Positions 43,872 through 54,419 of a stretch of DNA of 64,000 bases are shown in pieces. The number at the start of each line of letters is the position of its first letter. Position 1 is the first letter of the stretch. The notes beneath the pieces were generated by a model. That model was not told the origin of the DNA, ran no database searches, and saw nothing but the letters and a program-made list of their open reading frames with translations. Both the position numbers and the translations under genes were made by a program. The DNA comes from Aureimonas endophytica (GTDB lineage: Bacteria; Pseudomonadota; Alphaproteobacteria; Rhizobiales; Rhizobiaceae): the NCBI RefSeq assembly GCF_014642635.1, contig NZ_BMIQ01000004.1, positions 248,001 through 312,000 on the forward strand, read 5' to 3'.

Positions 43872-44668
43872 AGCCGCGCGGGCCGGCCGCCGCTCAGCGC
43901 CGCGTCGATCGCCGCCGCGTGGTGGGCGACCGCCGTCCAGACGAGGGCCATCACCAGCGCCATCAGCAGCCAGGCCGCCGTCACGTCGGACAGGAAATGG
44001 CCGCCGCCCGCGACGCGGTTGAGCGAACAGGTGAGGGCGTAGAGCCCGCCGGCGAGGGCGGCGCCGGGGCGCCAGCGCGCAGGCAGCGCCGGCACGAAGG
44101 CGAGGAGGGCCAGCGCCGAGGCCGCCTCGCCGGAAGGAAAGGAACAGTTGCGCGAACAGGCCCGCGCCACTTCGAAGGCGGGCGTGAAGACATGCTCGCC
44201 GCCGAACTCGTAGACCTGAACCGGCCGCGCCCGGCCGAAGCTTCCCTTCAGCGCATGGACGAGCAGGCCGGCGCCGAGGCCGTAGGTGAGAAGCGCGAAG
44301 ACGAGGCGATGCGGGCGCGGCAGCCAGGCGGCGCGCCGCCCGCAGGCATTGGCGAGAAGAAGGCCGGCGGCGAGCGGCAGGAGAAGGGCGGGCTGCAGGC
44401 GGTTGAAATCGCGCAAGGCGGTGAGCAGCGGCTGGTCGGCGAGGCGAAAGCCCTGCGGTCCGCCGCCGAAGAGCGCCGACAGGGCGATGTCGAGCCCTGG
44501 AAAGGCAAGGGCGAGAAGGGCATAGGCGATGCTCGCCGCGAGCCAGAAACAGGCCAGGCGCGGCAGCAAGGCCTCCGGCAGGACGGGGCCGAGACGGGCG
44601 GCACGGCAAAGAACGAGCCGCCTCGGCGCGCGACGGGGAAACGAGGGGGCCGACCAGATGAGCGGCAT
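43727..44668 (-). CDS. PAP2 family phosphatase, membrane
   Basis: A 313-residue membrane protein with the three PAP2 signature blocks: [22 protein letters not shown], and [17 protein letters not shown]. Five to six helices. Likely a lipid phosphate or isoprenyl-diphosphate phosphatase, acting at the outer face of the inner membrane. The start at 44668 follows AGGAACC; an ATG at 44722 is also possible. The last roughly 50 residues (ending [11 protein letters not shown]) are polar, unlike the family. They are encoded by DNA that is antisense to the EamA gene, so the tail may have arisen by loss of the original stop. Confidence 0.88.
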   Translation of the reverse strand: MPLIWSAPSFPRRAPRRLVLCRAARLGPVLPEALLPRLACFWLAASIAYALLALAFPGLDIALSALFGGGPQGFRLADQPLLTALRDFNRLQPALLLPLAAGLLLANACGRRAAWLPRPHRLVFALLTYGLGAGLLVHALKGSFGRARPVQVYEFGGEHVFTPAFEVARACSRNCSFPSGEAASALALLAFVPALPARWRPGAALAGGLYALTCSLNRVAGGGHFLSDVTAAWLLMALVMALVWTAVAHHAAAIDAALSGGRPARLQLLQATRTAPAAMSATPSQFGPDSFSPRNSVPKRATSTTESLSIGAT

Positions 44669-44833
44669 TGCGGCGGGTTCCTGCTGGCCCGCGAAGCGAT
44701 GCCATGCCCGCATGACGGGCATGCGACGGTCCCGTGACCGCCGGATGATAGCCGCCTGACATTCTGCTGCTCCGGCGGCTGGCGCGGTCCCTTAGGCGGC
44801 TGTAGAAGATCGAAGATCGACCGGGGACCTTCC

Positions 44834-45478
44834 ATGGACTTCATTCCCGAGACCGGGCCGCTCCTCGCCTTCACGCTGGCGGCCGTGATCCTCGCCATCA
44901 CGCCGGGACCGGACATGACGCTCTTCGTCGGCCGTACGCTGGCCGAGGGGCGACGAGCCGGCATCGCGGCGATGACCGGCGCGCTGTTCGGCGTCCTCAT
45001 CCATACGACGCTCGCCGCCTTTGGCCTGTCGGCGCTGCTCGCCGCCTCGCCGACCGCCTTCGCGCTCCTCAAGATCGGCGGCGCGCTCTATCTCGCCTGG
45101 CTCGCCGTGCAGGCGATCCGCCACGGCTCGTCCTTCAACCCGCAGACGGCGGCCGGCGGCGCGCGGCGCTCCTTCGCCTCCAACTGGCTGCTCGGCCTCG
45201 GCATCAATCTCCTCAACCCGAAGATCATCCTGTTCTTCGTCACCTTCCTGCCGAGCTTCGTCTCGGCCGGCGATCCGCATGCCTCGGCGAAGCTCTTCTT
45301 CTTCGGCGTCTATTTCATCGTCATCGGCGTGCCGATCTGCCTCGGCATCATCTTCGCGGCCGAGCGCATCGCGGCGACGCTGAAGCGCCGCCCGAAGGTG
45401 ATGCGGACGATCGATTATGTCTTCGCCTCGGTCTTCTCGGGCTTCGCCGTCTCGATCCTTCTCGCCTCGTCCCGCTGA
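44834..45478 (+). CDS. LysE family translocator
   Basis: A 214-residue exporter with six helices, of the LysE/RhtB family. It has the signature [22 protein letters not shown], then [18 protein letters not shown]-like [19 protein letters not shown], and [25 protein letters not shown]. Family members export amino acids such as lysine, homoserine or threonine; the substrate here is unknown. Last 64 bases overlap the end of the convergent membrane-protein gene at 45415. Confidence 0.93.
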   Translation: MDFIPETGPLLAFTLAAVILAITPGPDMTLFVGRTLAEGRRAGIAAMTGALFGVLIHTTLAAFGLSALLAASPTAFALLKIGGALYLAWLAVQAIRHGSSFNPQTAAGGARRSFASNWLLGLGINLLNPKIILFFVTFLPSFVSAGDPHASAKLFFFGVYFIVIGVPICLGIIFAAERIAATLKRRPKVMRTIDYVFASVFSGFAVSILLASSR

Positions 45479-45894
45479 AAGGCGGCGCGCCAGCCGCCGG
45501 CGCCGTGGCCGGCGAGCAGCCAGTAGAGAAGGGCGAAGGCGAGACCGGCGACGAGAACCGCATTGCGCACGCCCTCGCTCGGCGGCGCGGAGTCATAGGC
45601 GAGGCGCAGGACCGCGAAGGCGCCGCCGAGCCCCGCCAGGACATGCAGGATCAGCGAGCTGAGGCCAAGGAGTTCGGTGACCGCGACGAAGCCGAGCCAG
45701 GGCAGGAAGGCGACGGAGCCGACCTGCATCGCCTGGATGGCGAAGGCCGTGCCGAGCTCGATGAGATAGAGCGGATCGTCGCTCCAGGCGGGCAGCGGCC
45801 CGAGAAACGGGCCGATCAGCACGCCGGCCGCCGCGAGACAGGCGGCGACGAAGCCGAGGGGAATGACGAAGAGCAGGCGGAGAACGGTCAGCAT
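45415..45894 (-). CDS. hypothetical membrane protein (159 aa)
   Basis: A 159-residue protein with four hydrophobic segments (about 5-32, 48-75, 77-98 and 110-128) and a charged tail ([19 protein letters not shown]). I do not recognise the family. The codon pattern and helices look real. The charged tail is encoded in the 64 bases that overlap the end of the LysE gene on the other strand. No neighbour gives a functional hint. Confidence 0.7.
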   Translation of the reverse strand: MLTVLRLLFVIPLGFVAACLAAAGVLIGPFLGPLPAWSDDPLYLIELGTAFAIQAMQVGSVAFLPWLGFVAVTELLGLSSLILHVLAGLGGAFAVLRLAYDSAPPSEGVRNAVLVAGLAFALLYWLLAGHGAGGWRAAFQRDEARRIETAKPEKTEAKT

Positions 45895-46081
45895 CGCCGA
45901 GAGAAGATAGAGTATTTCGCCGCGCTTCTCACGGCCTGTCGGGAACCTGCCCCATCCGTTCGCCCCGGCGCCCGCTCATCCCGTCCTGGGCGGCTCGCGC
46001 GACGGGAACAGGCAAGCATCGCCGCCCCGCGCCGAAGCCTCCCGGAACGACAGCCAGGGCGGCCGCCGGGCTCGGGACGGC

Positions 46082-46459
46082 CTATTTCCGCTCCTCGATC
46101 CAGCGCCGCATCTCGGCGATCTCGGCCTCCTGCGCCTTGATGATCGCCTCGGCCAGGGCCCGCACCTTCGGGTCCTTGCCATATTGCAGCTCGACCTTCG
46201 CCATGTCGATCGCGCCCTGGTGATGCGGGATCATGCCCTTCAGGAAGTCGAGATCGGCATCGCCGGTAAGCTCCATGTCCATATGCTCGCGCATCGACAT
46301 CATGGCGTCCATATAGGCCTTGGCGGCGGGCGTCTCCGGCCCGGCCGCCATCGCGCCATGCCCCATCTTCGCATGGTCCATGGCGCCCCCGGCCTCCTCG
46401 GCACCGGCGACGGACAGGCCCGCAAGCAGGAGGGCGCAGGCAAGGGCGGCGGTCTTCAT
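46082..46459 (-). CDS. DUF305 family periplasmic metal-related protein
   Basis: A 125-residue exported protein. Signal peptide [20 protein letters not shown], then a Met/His-rich segment ([11 protein letters not shown]) and the DUF305 helices: [44 protein letters not shown], with the conserved M-I-P-H-H and H-x-x-x-D-x-x metal-ligand-like residues. DUF305 proteins are often linked to copper. A CueR-like promoter lies about 40 bases upstream, so copper induction is likely. I start it at 46459; upstream codons overlap the promoter. Confidence 0.9.
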   Translation of the reverse strand: MKTAALACALLLAGLSVAGAEEAGGAMDHAKMGHGAMAAGPETPAAKAYMDAMMSMREHMDMELTGDADLDFLKGMIPHHQGAIDMAKVELQYGKDPKVRALAEAIIKAQEAEIAEMRRWIEERK

Positions 46460-46494
46460 GTCTCGTCTCCGGGAATCGGACAGGCAACCGGGCC

Positions 46495-46525
46495 GAGATG
46501 GGCCTTCCAGCGACTGGAAGGTCAA
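46495..46525 (-). promoter_or_regulatory. CueR-like (MerR family) promoter and operator
   Basis: On the minus strand the sequence reads TTGACCTTCCAGTCGCTGGA then AGGCC. A -35 box TTGACC (46525-46520) runs into the dyad CCTTCCAG-TCG-CTGGAAGG (46521-46503), with a -10-like CATCTC about 19 bases from the -35. Long 19-base spacing with such a dyad is the hallmark of CueR-type copper promoters. It drives the DUF305 gene. No cueR gene lies in the window. Confidence 0.85.
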
Positions 46526-46974
46526 GGGTGCCGCGTCGGTTCCGATCGGTCTTGCCGCGATTCAGCGTCTTTCCGGCCGGCCGGATTCGGCAGGATGCGT
46601 ATGACGCCCATCAGCAGCGGCCACATGCCCCAGGTCAGGAGAAACGACAGGATCATCCTGGCGGGCTGCTGATCGGGTTGCCACATCAGAATCAGCAGCC
46701 AGGCGGCGTTGACGAGACCGAAGAGGCTTTGATGGGCAACGATCTCCCAGCCGAAAGATCGGCCTTCGGGCAGGGGCATTCGTTCGTTGATGGTTTCGCC
46801 GGCCAGGAGCAATAGCGGGATGGCCGCCAGTTTCATCAGGATGAGAGACGCCGGGTCATCCTCGAACAGATGCAGGAAAATGCCGGTCGCGCCCATCAAT
46901 GCGGCCGAGAAGCCGAGGAAGCGCAGCGCCCAGCGAATGGGCGAGGCAGGGCGGCTTTGCGAAGCGTGGACCAT
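46522..46974 (-). CDS. hypothetical membrane protein (150 aa)
   Basis: A 150-residue protein with four hydrophobic segments ([82 protein letters not shown]) and a polar basic tail. The family is not recognised. Its TGA stop overlaps the -35 of the CueR-like promoter. No good ribosome binding site precedes the ATG at 46974. The DNA is slightly richer in A+T than its neighbours. It lies between rlmN and the DUF305 gene on the same strand. Confidence 0.65.
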   Translation of the reverse strand: MVHASQSRPASPIRWALRFLGFSAALMGATGIFLHLFEDDPASLILMKLAAIPLLLLAGETINERMPLPEGRSFGWEIVAHQSLFGLVNAAWLLILMWQPDQQPARMILSFLLTWGMWPLLMGVIRILPNPAGRKDAESRQDRSEPTRHP

Positions 46975-47051
46975 GATCGAAGCCGAAGCGGGCAGGCGAT
47001 GCCACCGAGGATAGCATCGCGGCCTTCGGACGCCAATCGCCTCGCGCGGCC

Positions 47052-48251
47052 TCAGCCGGCCGCGAGGCGCTCCGTCTTCTTCATCCGCTCCGATTCCGAC
47101 TTCAGCTGGCCGCAGGCGGCGAAGATGTCGCGGCCGCGCGGCGTGCGGATCGGCGAGGCATAGCCTGCCTCGTTCACCACGGCGGCGAAACGCTCGATCT
47201 GGTCCCAGTCCGAACATTCGTAGTCGGAGCCCGGCCAGGGATTGAACGGGATGAGATTGATCTTGGCCGGGATGCCCTTCAGCAGCCGCACCAGCTCGCG
47301 CGCTTCCTCCAGCGAGTCGTTGACGCCCTTCAGCATCACATATTCGAAGGTGATGCGCCGGGCGTTCGACAGGCCCGGATAGGTGCGGCAGGCCTCCATC
47401 AGCTCCTTCAGCGGATATTTGCGGTTGATCGGCACGAGGATCTCGCGCAGCTCGTCGCGCACCGCATGGAGCGAGATCGCGAGGCCGACGCCCATCTCCT
47501 CGCCGGTCGGCCGGATCATCGGCACGACGCCGGAGGTGGAGAGCGTGATGCGCCGCTTCGACAAGGCGAGCCCGTCGCCGTCCGAGACGATGGCGAGCGC
47601 TTCCTTCACGTTGTCGTAGTTGTAGAGCGGCTCGCCCATGCCCATCATCACGACATTGGAGACGAGGCGGCCTTCGGAGGGGACGATCGCCCCGTCCGGC
47701 GTGTCGAGGGCCGGGAAGTCGCCGAGCCGCTCGCGCGCCACGAGGACCTGGCCGACGATCTCGCCGGCCGTCAGGTTGCGCACCATGCGCTGCGTGCCGG
47801 TATGGCAGAAGGTGCAGGTGAGGGTGCAGCCGACCTGGGAGGAGACGCAGAGCGTGCCGCGCCCTTCCTCCGGAATATAGACGGTCTCGACCTCGACCGG
47901 CCGGCCGGCGCCGCGCGCCGGGAAGCGCAGCAGCCATTTGCGCGTGCCGTCGACGGAAATCTGCTCCTCGACGATCTCGGGCCGCGAGATGTCGAAGCGC
48001 GTGGCGATGATCTCGCGCAGGTCCTTCGACACGTTGCGCATGAGGGAAGCGTCGGCGACGCCGCGCACATAAAGCCAGTGCCAGATCTGCTGCACGCGCA
48101 TGCGGACCTGCCGGTCCGGCACGCCGACGGCGCGCAGCGCGTCGCCGAGCGCCTCGCGGCCGAGGCCGACGAGATGCGGCTTCTCCTCGGCGGGCGCCGG
48201 ACGAAGGGCGCCCCGCGCCGGGGCGGAGCTGAGATCGATCGAAAGGGACAT
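47052..48251 (-). CDS. rlmN: 23S rRNA (adenine2503-C2)-methyltransferase
   Basis: A 399-residue radical SAM enzyme methylating A2503 of 23S rRNA and A37 of some tRNAs. The radical SAM cluster is [15 protein letters not shown] (C-x3-C-x2-C). Other motifs: [28 protein letters not shown] and C-terminal [12 protein letters not shown], with the second catalytic Cys. The N-terminal HhH-like region includes [15 protein letters not shown]. The start was set at 48251 (MSLSIDLS). The IalB-family gene lies upstream on the same strand. Confidence 0.97.
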   Translation of the reverse strand: MSLSIDLSSAPARGALRPAPAEEKPHLVGLGREALGDALRAVGVPDRQVRMRVQQIWHWLYVRGVADASLMRNVSKDLREIIATRFDISRPEIVEEQISVDGTRKWLLRFPARGAGRPVEVETVYIPEEGRGTLCVSSQVGCTLTCTFCHTGTQRMVRNLTAGEIVGQVLVARERLGDFPALDTPDGAIVPSEGRLVSNVVMMGMGEPLYNYDNVKEALAIVSDGDGLALSKRRITLSTSGVVPMIRPTGEEMGVGLAISLHAVRDELREILVPINRKYPLKELMEACRTYPGLSNARRITFEYVMLKGVNDSLEEARELVRLLKGIPAKINLIPFNPWPGSDYECSDWDQIERFAAVVNEAGYASPIRTPRGRDIFAACGQLKSESERMKKTERLAAG

Positions 48252-48382
48252 GCGAAATCGGCCTCGTCGGGCGGCAAAAGGCCGCCGCGTCATCGTCACG
48301 GTCTGCTGGATCGCCGTTCAGATGACGCTTTTTCCCGGTTTTCGCAAGAGGACGCCGATTCGGCGGGGCCGCGAAGAGCGCC

Positions 48383-48883
48383 TTACTTGCAGGTCTTGAT
48401 CGATTTCAGCGCGGCGCTGACGCCCGAGAGCGAGTAGGTGTAGTGCGTGGCCGTGCCGCGCTTCGACTGGGCGTCGACCTTCAGCGACTTGCCGCTCTGG
48501 AGGGCCTTGATGAATTGCGGCTCCTCGGCGGCATTCTCCATCCAGGCGGACTCGCCGCGCGTGAACAGCGAATATTTCTTGCCGTCGACATCGACGGTGA
48601 CCTTCGAGCCGTCCTTCATCGGATAGCCCATCACGGCCTGCGGCTCGTAGGTGACGTTCTGGCCGGGCTTCTGCGAGATCAGGAAGAAGATGTCGCCATG
48701 GTCGACGCTCGCCGGCTCCATCGTGACCGGGGTCGACAGGATGTAGCAGACCTTCGCGCCGGAGGCGGTGTAGGAATAGGTGCCCCACTTGTCGAACTGG
48801 TTGAGGCGGGTCGGCGTCTGGGCGGCGGCGCCGGCGACGGACGCGATCAGGACGGCGGCCGCGGCGGCGAGAATCGTCTTCAT
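48383..48883 (-). CDS. invasion-associated locus B (IalB) family protein
   Basis: A 166-residue exported protein. The signal peptide (MKTILAAAAAVLIASVAGAAA) precedes the IalB domain: WGTYSYTASGAKVCYILSTP, then DIFFLISQKPGQNVTYEPQAVMGYPM, and the paired Cys (VCYI and IKTCK). IalB proteins were named in Bartonella for red-cell invasion but are widespread in free-living alphaproteobacteria, where the role is unclear. ATG at 48883 is preceded by AGGGG. Confidence 0.9.
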   Translation of the reverse strand: MKTILAAAAAVLIASVAGAAAQTPTRLNQFDKWGTYSYTASGAKVCYILSTPVTMEPASVDHGDIFFLISQKPGQNVTYEPQAVMGYPMKDGSKVTVDVDGKKYSLFTRGESAWMENAAEEPQFIKALQSGKSLKVDAQSKRGTATHYTYSLSGVSAALKSIKTCK

Positions 48884-49142
48884 CACAAGTTCCCCTGATC
48901 TCGGCTCGCGCGTCGGAACGCGCGGAGAAAGGCTGACGGTCCGGCGGCGGGCGCCGGCGCGTTCGGCGCAATTTGACTAAAGAAGTCTTGAGGCAGGGTA
49001 AACAGGAGCTTGCCGGGCCGCGGCGCACAATCGCAAATCCGTGATGGCGCCGGCATCGCCGGAGCGGGACGCCCGTCCGCGCGGCCTTGATCTTGCGCCG
49101 CGCCGCCCTGCTTAGAGGCAGGCATCATCCACCGGAGGTCGC

Positions 49143-49562
49143 ATGTCCGCCCGCCTCGTCCTCATGGAAGCCATCGCCGTCCTCTGCGGGGCCGTGATCG
49201 GCCTCCTCGTGGTGAACCTCCTGCACTGGCTCTTCGCGGATGGCGACTTCATCGCGCTCACCGTGTCGCTCGGGCGCTTCGCCCTCGCCATCGTCACGGT
49301 CGCGATCTTCGCGGTCTTCTACCACTATCTGCCGCAGACGCCGGCGGCGCTCGCCTCCTTCTTCGTCGGCATCCTCCTGCCCTCGGTGATCGTCCTCTTC
49401 TCCTACGACGTGCCGCTGGCGACGACGACCGTTCTCCTGCTCTACACGGGCTTCTCGCTCGTCGCGCTTCTCACCTATCGCTTCGTGCTCGCCAATTCCG
49501 CCGTCCGGCAGGCGGCGACGGAAATGGCGGGCGGCGGCGAGACCTCCGAGCGTCTGCGCTGA
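49143..49562 (+). CDS. hypothetical membrane protein (139 aa)
   Basis: A 139-residue protein with four membrane helices (about 8-31, 43-63, 68-90 and 93-115) and a polar tail. A good ribosome site (CGGAGG) precedes the ATG. I do not recognise the family. It stands in the position upstream of pheT where pheS would often be found, but it is unrelated to pheS. It is 116 bases before pheT. Confidence 0.75.
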   Translation: MSARLVLMEAIAVLCGAVIGLLVVNLLHWLFADGDFIALTVSLGRFALAIVTVAIFAVFYHYLPQTPAALASFFVGILLPSVIVLFSYDVPLATTTVLLLYTGFSLVALLTYRFVLANSAVRQAATEMAGGGETSERLR

Positions 49563-49678
49563 GCGCCCTTCCCTTCGTCGGGCGCGGCGGCTAGGAGCGT
49601 TCGCGAAACGCGTTTGCGATCTGGCGAATTTCCGAGGGCGCCTCGCCGCCGGGACTTCGCGGCCGAAGGTCTTGCCCC

Positions 49679-52093
49679 ATGAAGTTCACCCTGTCCTGGC
49701 TGAAGGACCATCTCGACACCGACGCCTCGCTGGAGGAGATCGCCGCGCGGCTCACCGCGATCGGCCTCGAAGTCGAGGCGCTCGACGACGGCGCGGCCAT
49801 GCGGCCCTTCCGCATCGCCCGCGTCCTCACCGCGACGCGCCATCCCGATGCCGACAAGCTCCAGGTCCTCACCGTCGATGCCGGGCCGGACGTGAATGGC
49901 GGCAAGCCGCTGCAGGTCGTCTGCGGCGCGCCGAATGCCCGCGCCGGCCTCGTCGGCGTGCTGGGCCTGCCCGGCGCCTATGTGCCCGGCCTCGACGTCA
50001 CGCTCGGCATCGGCAAGATCCGGGGCGTCGAGTCGAACGGCATGATGTGCTCGGAGCGCGAGCTGGAACTCTCCAGCGAGCATAACGGCATCATCGACCT
50101 GCCCGAGGACGCGCCGGTCGGCACGTCCTTCGCCGACTATGCCGGGCTCGGCGATCCGGTGATCGAGATCAACCTGACGCCGAACCGGCCGGACGCGACG
50201 AGCATCCACGGCATCGCGCGCGATCTCGCGGCCTCCGGCCTCGGCACCCTGAAGGACGTGCCGGTCGCGCCGGTCGCGGGCGAGGGCGCCGGCCCGGCCG
50301 CCCCCGTGGTGACGAGCGAGACCTGTCGGGGCTTCGCGCTGCGCCGCGTCTCCGGCGTCACCAACGGGCCCTCGCCGGCCTGGATGCAGAAGCGGCTGAA
50401 GGCGATCGGCCTCCGGCCGATCAACGCGCTGGTCGACATCACCAATTACCTGACCTTCGATCGCGGCCGGCCGCTGCATGTCTTCGACGCGAAAAAGGTC
50501 GAGGGCGCGCTCGTGGTGCGCGGCGCGGCGCCGGGCGAGGAGATCCTGGCGCTCGACGGCAAGACCTACGCGCTGCCGGAAGGCACCTGCGTCATCGCCG
50601 ACGACAAGGGCGTCGAATCCATCGCCGGCATCATGGGCGGCGAACATTCCGGCTGCGACGAGACGACGACGGAGGTCCTCGTCGAATCGGCGCTCTGGGA
50701 GCCGCTCGCCATCGCCCGGACGGGGCGGGCGCTCGGCATCCGCTCGGATGCGCGCTACCGCTTCGAGCGCGGCGTCGATCCGCTCTTCATGCGGCCCGGC
50801 CTCGATCTCGCGACGCGGATGATCCTCGACCTGTGCGGCGGCACGCCGAGCGAGGCGGTCGTGGTCGGCGAGCGGGCGCATGCGGCGCCGGCGATCGACT
50901 TCCCCTTCACCGAGGTGGAGCGGCTGACCGGCCTTTCCGTCGATGCCAGCCAGCAGATCGACTATCTCCAGCGCCTCGGCTTCACGCTCGACATCGGGGA
51001 ATACGAGGCGCGCGTCACCGCGCCCTCCTGGCGGCCGGACATCGAGGGCAAGGCGGATCTCGTCGAGGAGGTGATGCGCCTCGTCGGCGTCGACAATATC
51101 CAGCCGAAGCCGCTGCCGCCGAAGGAGGGCGTCGGCGCCCGCGTCCTCACCGCGCTCCAGATCCGCGAGCGCGCGGCGCGCCGGGCGCTCGCGGCGCGCG
51201 GCATGGCCGAGGCGGTGAGCTATTCCTTCATCTCCAGAAGGGCGGCGGAGGCCTTCGGCGGCGGCTCGGAGCGGCTGCGGCTGATGAACCCGATCTCGGC
51301 CGATCTCTCCGACATGCGGCCCTCGCTCCTGCCGGGCCTCATCGAGGCGGCGACGCGCAACGCGGCGCGCGGGCTCGGCGAGGTGGCGCTCTTCGAAGTG
51401 TCCTCGATCTATCTCAGCGACGAGCCGGACGGGCAGCGCCGCGTCGCCGGCGGCATCCGCCGCGCCAGCGCCGGACTGTCCGGCGCGGGCCGCTTCTGGT
51501 CCGGCAATGCGGCGCCGGTCTCGGTCTTCGACGCCAAGGCCGACGCCCTCGCAGCGCTGGAGGCCGCCGGCGCGCCGGTCGCCACCGTCATCGTCGAGCC
51601 GGCGGCGAGCCCCTGGTACCATCCCGGCCGCTCCGGCCGCATCAAGCTCGGGCCGAAGGTGGTGCTCGCCGAATTCGGCGAATTCCATCCGAAGGTGCTG
51701 AAGACCCTCGATGCCTCCGGCCCGTTCTGCGGCTTCGAGGTCTTCCTCGGCGAGATCCCCGAGCCGAAGCGCAAGGCGACGCGCACCAAGCCGGTGCTGG
51801 CGCTTTCGCCCTTCCAGCCGGTGCGGCGCGACTTCGCCTTCGTCGTCGACGAGGGCGTCGAGGCGCTGAAGCTCCTGCGCGCCGTCGAGGGCGCGGATCG
51901 CAAGGTCGTGTCCGAGGTGCGGATCTTCGACGTCTTCCGCGGCGAGGCGATCGGCGCCGGCAAGAAGTCGATCGCGCTGGAAGCGACGCTCCGGCCCGGC
52001 GAGGCGACCTTCGGCGAGGCCGAGCTCGAGACGATCACGAGCCGCATCGTCGCCGCCGTCGCCAAGGCGGTGGGCGGCGTGCTGCGCACCTGA
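49679..52093 (+). CDS. pheT: phenylalanine-tRNA ligase, beta subunit
   Basis: An 804-residue subunit of the heterotetrameric PheRS. The N-terminal [14 protein letters not shown] and OB-fold tRNA-binding domain (about 40-150, [13 protein letters not shown]) come first. The B3/B4 editing domain follows ([30 protein letters not shown]), then B5 and the catalytic-like core ([20 protein letters not shown]). The C-terminal anticodon-binding FDX-ACB domain ([17 protein letters not shown]) ends the protein. Full length. The alpha subunit gene pheS is not in the window, although the two are usually adjacent. Only a weak ribosome site precedes the ATG. Confidence 0.97.
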   Translation: MKFTLSWLKDHLDTDASLEEIAARLTAIGLEVEALDDGAAMRPFRIARVLTATRHPDADKLQVLTVDAGPDVNGGKPLQVVCGAPNARAGLVGVLGLPGAYVPGLDVTLGIGKIRGVESNGMMCSERELELSSEHNGIIDLPEDAPVGTSFADYAGLGDPVIEINLTPNRPDATSIHGIARDLAASGLGTLKDVPVAPVAGEGAGPAAPVVTSETCRGFALRRVSGVTNGPSPAWMQKRLKAIGLRPINALVDITNYLTFDRGRPLHVFDAKKVEGALVVRGAAPGEEILALDGKTYALPEGTCVIADDKGVESIAGIMGGEHSGCDETTTEVLVESALWEPLAIARTGRALGIRSDARYRFERGVDPLFMRPGLDLATRMILDLCGGTPSEAVVVGERAHAAPAIDFPFTEVERLTGLSVDASQQIDYLQRLGFTLDIGEYEARVTAPSWRPDIEGKADLVEEVMRLVGVDNIQPKPLPPKEGVGARVLTALQIRERAARRALAARGMAEAVSYSFISRRAAEAFGGGSERLRLMNPISADLSDMRPSLLPGLIEAATRNAARGLGEVALFEVSSIYLSDEPDGQRRVAGGIRRASAGLSGAGRFWSGNAAPVSVFDAKADALAALEAAGAPVATVIVEPAASPWYHPGRSGRIKLGPKVVLAEFGEFHPKVLKTLDASGPFCGFEVFLGEIPEPKRKATRTKPVLALSPFQPVRRDFAFVVDEGVEALKLLRAVEGADRKVVSEVRIFDVFRGEAIGAGKKSIALEATLRPGEATFGEAELETITSRIVAAVAKAVGGVLRT

Positions 52094-52214
52094 TCTCGCC
52101 GCTTCGGGCGGGGCGATCAGCTTCGCGCGAGGCAGAAGGCTCAAGCTCGGGGCGGCCTTGAAACCGCCCTCAGCGTCGGGAAAGGGAAGGCCATCCCATC
52201 GGCGGATCGCCTTC

Positions 52215-53264
52215 ATGACAGCCTTCCTTTCCAGAATTCTCGTCGGCGCGGCGGGTTTCGCCGCGCTTCTCGGGCTCGGCTCTTCCGGCGCCCTGGCGCA
52301 GGAAACCCCCGCCAAGCAGATCTTCGGCGCCGTCCAGCGCCCGTCCGACACCGCGACCCAATCCATCGGCTTCTATGCCAAGGGCTGCCTGTCGGGCGGC
52401 ATCGGCCTGCCCCTCGAAGGGCCGAACTGGCAGATCGTCAATCCCGGCCGCAACCGGCGCTGGGGTCATCCGGTGATGATCGACTTCCTCGAACGCTTTT
52501 CCAAGAAGGCGGCGGCCGACGGCTGGCCGGGTCTTCTCGTCGGCGACATCTCGCAGCCGCGCGGCGGGCCGATGGCCTCCGGCCACGCCTCGCACCAGAT
52601 CGGGCTCGATGCCGACATCTGGTTCACGCCCATGCCGAAGCGCCGCCTGACGCCGGCCGAGCGCGAGCCCTTCCAGGGCCCGTCCATGCTGAGGAAGGGC
52701 ACCTTCACCGTCGACGACAGCCGCTGGTCGCCGGTGCATGTGAAGGTCCTGCGCGAGGCGGCCGAGGACCCGAAGGTGCAGCGCATCTTCGTAAATCCCG
52801 GCATCAAGCGGAAGCTCTGCGAGACGGTGACGGGCGACCGTTCCTGGCTCTCCAAGGTCCGGCCCTTCTATGGCCACGACCAGCATTTCCACATCCGCCT
52901 GTTCTGCCAGCCGGGCTCGCCCAATTGCGACGGCCAGGCCGAGACGGCCTCCGGCGACGGCTGCGGCAAGGATCTCGACTACTGGTTCAACGTCGCGCTG
53001 CGGCCGCCCCCGCCGCCGAAGCCCGGCGCCAAGCCGCCGAAGCCGAAGCCGCCGATGACGCTGGCGGCGCTGCCCTCGGCCTGCCGCTCCGTTCTCGCCG
53101 CGCCCGCCGCCGGCAGCGCGCCGGAGGCGCCCGTCGCCCCGGTCGCGATCCGCGCCCCGGCCGGGGTTCCGGCGGCGGCGGCCATCGCGCCGGAGCCCGC
53201 CGCCTCCGGCGGTCCGCGCCCGAAAGCCGGCATTCCGATGCCGGGCGCCCGGCCGCTTGAATAG
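52215..53264 (+). CDS. mepA: penicillin-insensitive murein endopeptidase
   Basis: A 349-residue periplasmic LAS-family metallopeptidase cleaving D-Ala-mDAP crosslinks in peptidoglycan. Signal peptide ends SSGALA, then QETPAKQ. Zinc motifs: [15 protein letters not shown] (H-x6-D) and [14 protein letters not shown] (HxH). Extra cysteines ([26 protein letters not shown]) are typical of MepA. The C-terminal 95 residues form a Pro/Ala/Lys-rich tail ([17 protein letters not shown]), longer than in E. coli, which could bind the wall or be disordered. Start at 52215 puts the signal peptide at the N-terminus. Confidence 0.94.
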   Translation: MTAFLSRILVGAAGFAALLGLGSSGALAQETPAKQIFGAVQRPSDTATQSIGFYAKGCLSGGIGLPLEGPNWQIVNPGRNRRWGHPVMIDFLERFSKKAAADGWPGLLVGDISQPRGGPMASGHASHQIGLDADIWFTPMPKRRLTPAEREPFQGPSMLRKGTFTVDDSRWSPVHVKVLREAAEDPKVQRIFVNPGIKRKLCETVTGDRSWLSKVRPFYGHDQHFHIRLFCQPGSPNCDGQAETASGDGCGKDLDYWFNVALRPPPPPKPGAKPPKPKPPMTLAALPSACRSVLAAPAAGSAPEAPVAPVAIRAPAGVPAAAAIAPEPAASGGPRPKAGIPMPGARPLE

Positions 53265-53359
53265 GATGTGACGAGCGGAATCGGCGCCAGCCCCTTTGCT
53301 TTCGGCGAGGCGCCGCTTATACGGCTCGCGATCTTTCCACCGATTGCGAGGCCGGGTTC

Positions 53360-54385
53360 ATGGCGACCACTTCCGCGAGCGACCAGGCCTTCAAGTTCCC
53401 GATCCTGATCGGGGACATCGGCGGCACCAATGCCCGGTTCGCGATTCTCGTCGATGCCTTCGCCGAGCCGAAGAGCTTTCCGATCGTGCGCACCGCCGAC
53501 TATCCGACGATCGACGAGGCGATCCAGGCGGCCGTCCTCGACAAGACCTCGCTCCAGCCGAAGGCGGCGGTGCTGGCCGTCGCCGGGCCGATCGACGGCG
53601 AGGCGATCGAGCTGACCAACTGCCCCTGGGTGGTGCGTCCGCGCGAGATGATGAAGAATCTCGATCTCGGCGAGATCATCGTCCTCAACGATTTCGAGGC
53701 GCAGGCGCTCGCCGTCTCGGCCCTGCCCGATTCCGGCCGCCGCAAGGTCGGCGGCGGCATTCCGCACGAGGGCGCGAGCCGCGTCGTCGTGGGACCGGGC
53801 ACCGGTCTCGGCGTCGCCGGCCTCGTGCGCGCCCGCAAGATGTGGATTCCGGTGGCGGGCGAGGGCGGCCATGTCGATCTCGGGCCGCGCACCGAGCGCG
53901 ACCGCGCCCTTTGGCCGCATCTCGAGGCGATCGAGGGCCGCATCTCGGGCGAGCAGATCCTGTCCGGCCGCGGCATGGTCAATCTCTACCGCGCCCTGTC
54001 GGCCGCCGACGGCGCCGAGCCGGTCCATGCCGAGGCGGCGGCGATCACCGAGGCCGCGCTGTCGGGCAAGGACCCGCGCGCGGCGGAGACCTGCGCGCTG
54101 TTCTGCACCTATCTCGGCCGCATCGCCGGCGATCTGGCGCTGATCTTCATGGCGCGCGGCGGCGTCTATATCGGCGGCGGCATCATCCAGCACCTCCTGC
54201 CGATCTTCGACGAGAGAGAATTCCGCGCCGCCTTCGAGGACAAGGCGCCGCATCGCCACCTCCTCGCCGACATGGCGGTCTTCCTCATCACCGAGCCGCT
54301 GGCGGCCCTGGCGGGCCTCGCCACCTTCGCCCGCACGCCGCGCTTCTTCGGCATCGAGACGGCCGGCCGCCGCTGGGTGGCCTGA
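53360..54385 (+). CDS. glk: glucokinase
   Basis: A 341-residue ATP-dependent glucokinase of the E. coli Glk family. It has the phosphate motif [35 protein letters not shown], catalytic region [11 protein letters not shown], the adenosine motif [12 protein letters not shown] and the C-terminal [15 protein letters not shown]. It phosphorylates glucose in the cytoplasm for the Entner-Doudoroff or pentose phosphate routes. The ABC transporter gene follows after 34 bases, and dapB and gpmA continue in the same direction, so this may be one transcription unit. Confidence 0.96.
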   Translation: MATTSASDQAFKFPILIGDIGGTNARFAILVDAFAEPKSFPIVRTADYPTIDEAIQAAVLDKTSLQPKAAVLAVAGPIDGEAIELTNCPWVVRPREMMKNLDLGEIIVLNDFEAQALAVSALPDSGRRKVGGGIPHEGASRVVVGPGTGLGVAGLVRARKMWIPVAGEGGHVDLGPRTERDRALWPHLEAIEGRISGEQILSGRGMVNLYRALSAADGAEPVHAEAAAITEAALSGKDPRAAETCALFCTYLGRIAGDLALIFMARGGVYIGGGIIQHLLPIFDEREFRAAFEDKAPHRHLLADMAVFLITEPLAALAGLATFARTPRFFGIETAGRRWVA

Positions 54386-54419
54386 AGCCGTTGCGGCGAC
54401 GGGCGGCGGCGCGACGCGC

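Noticed and set aside
43368-44762. In-frame extension that would make argG an 871-residue fusion
   Set aside because: The extension is antisense to the PAP2 gene and unlike any protein. The family N-terminus begins at 43367.
48973-49000. Promoter TTGACT...TAAACA upstream of the 49143 membrane protein gene
   Set aside because: Spacing is about 19-20 bases and it lies over 140 bases from the start codon; too weak to call.
49475-52366. 963-codon frame antisense to pheT
   Set aside because: Same artefact; pheT on the other strand is full length with all domains.
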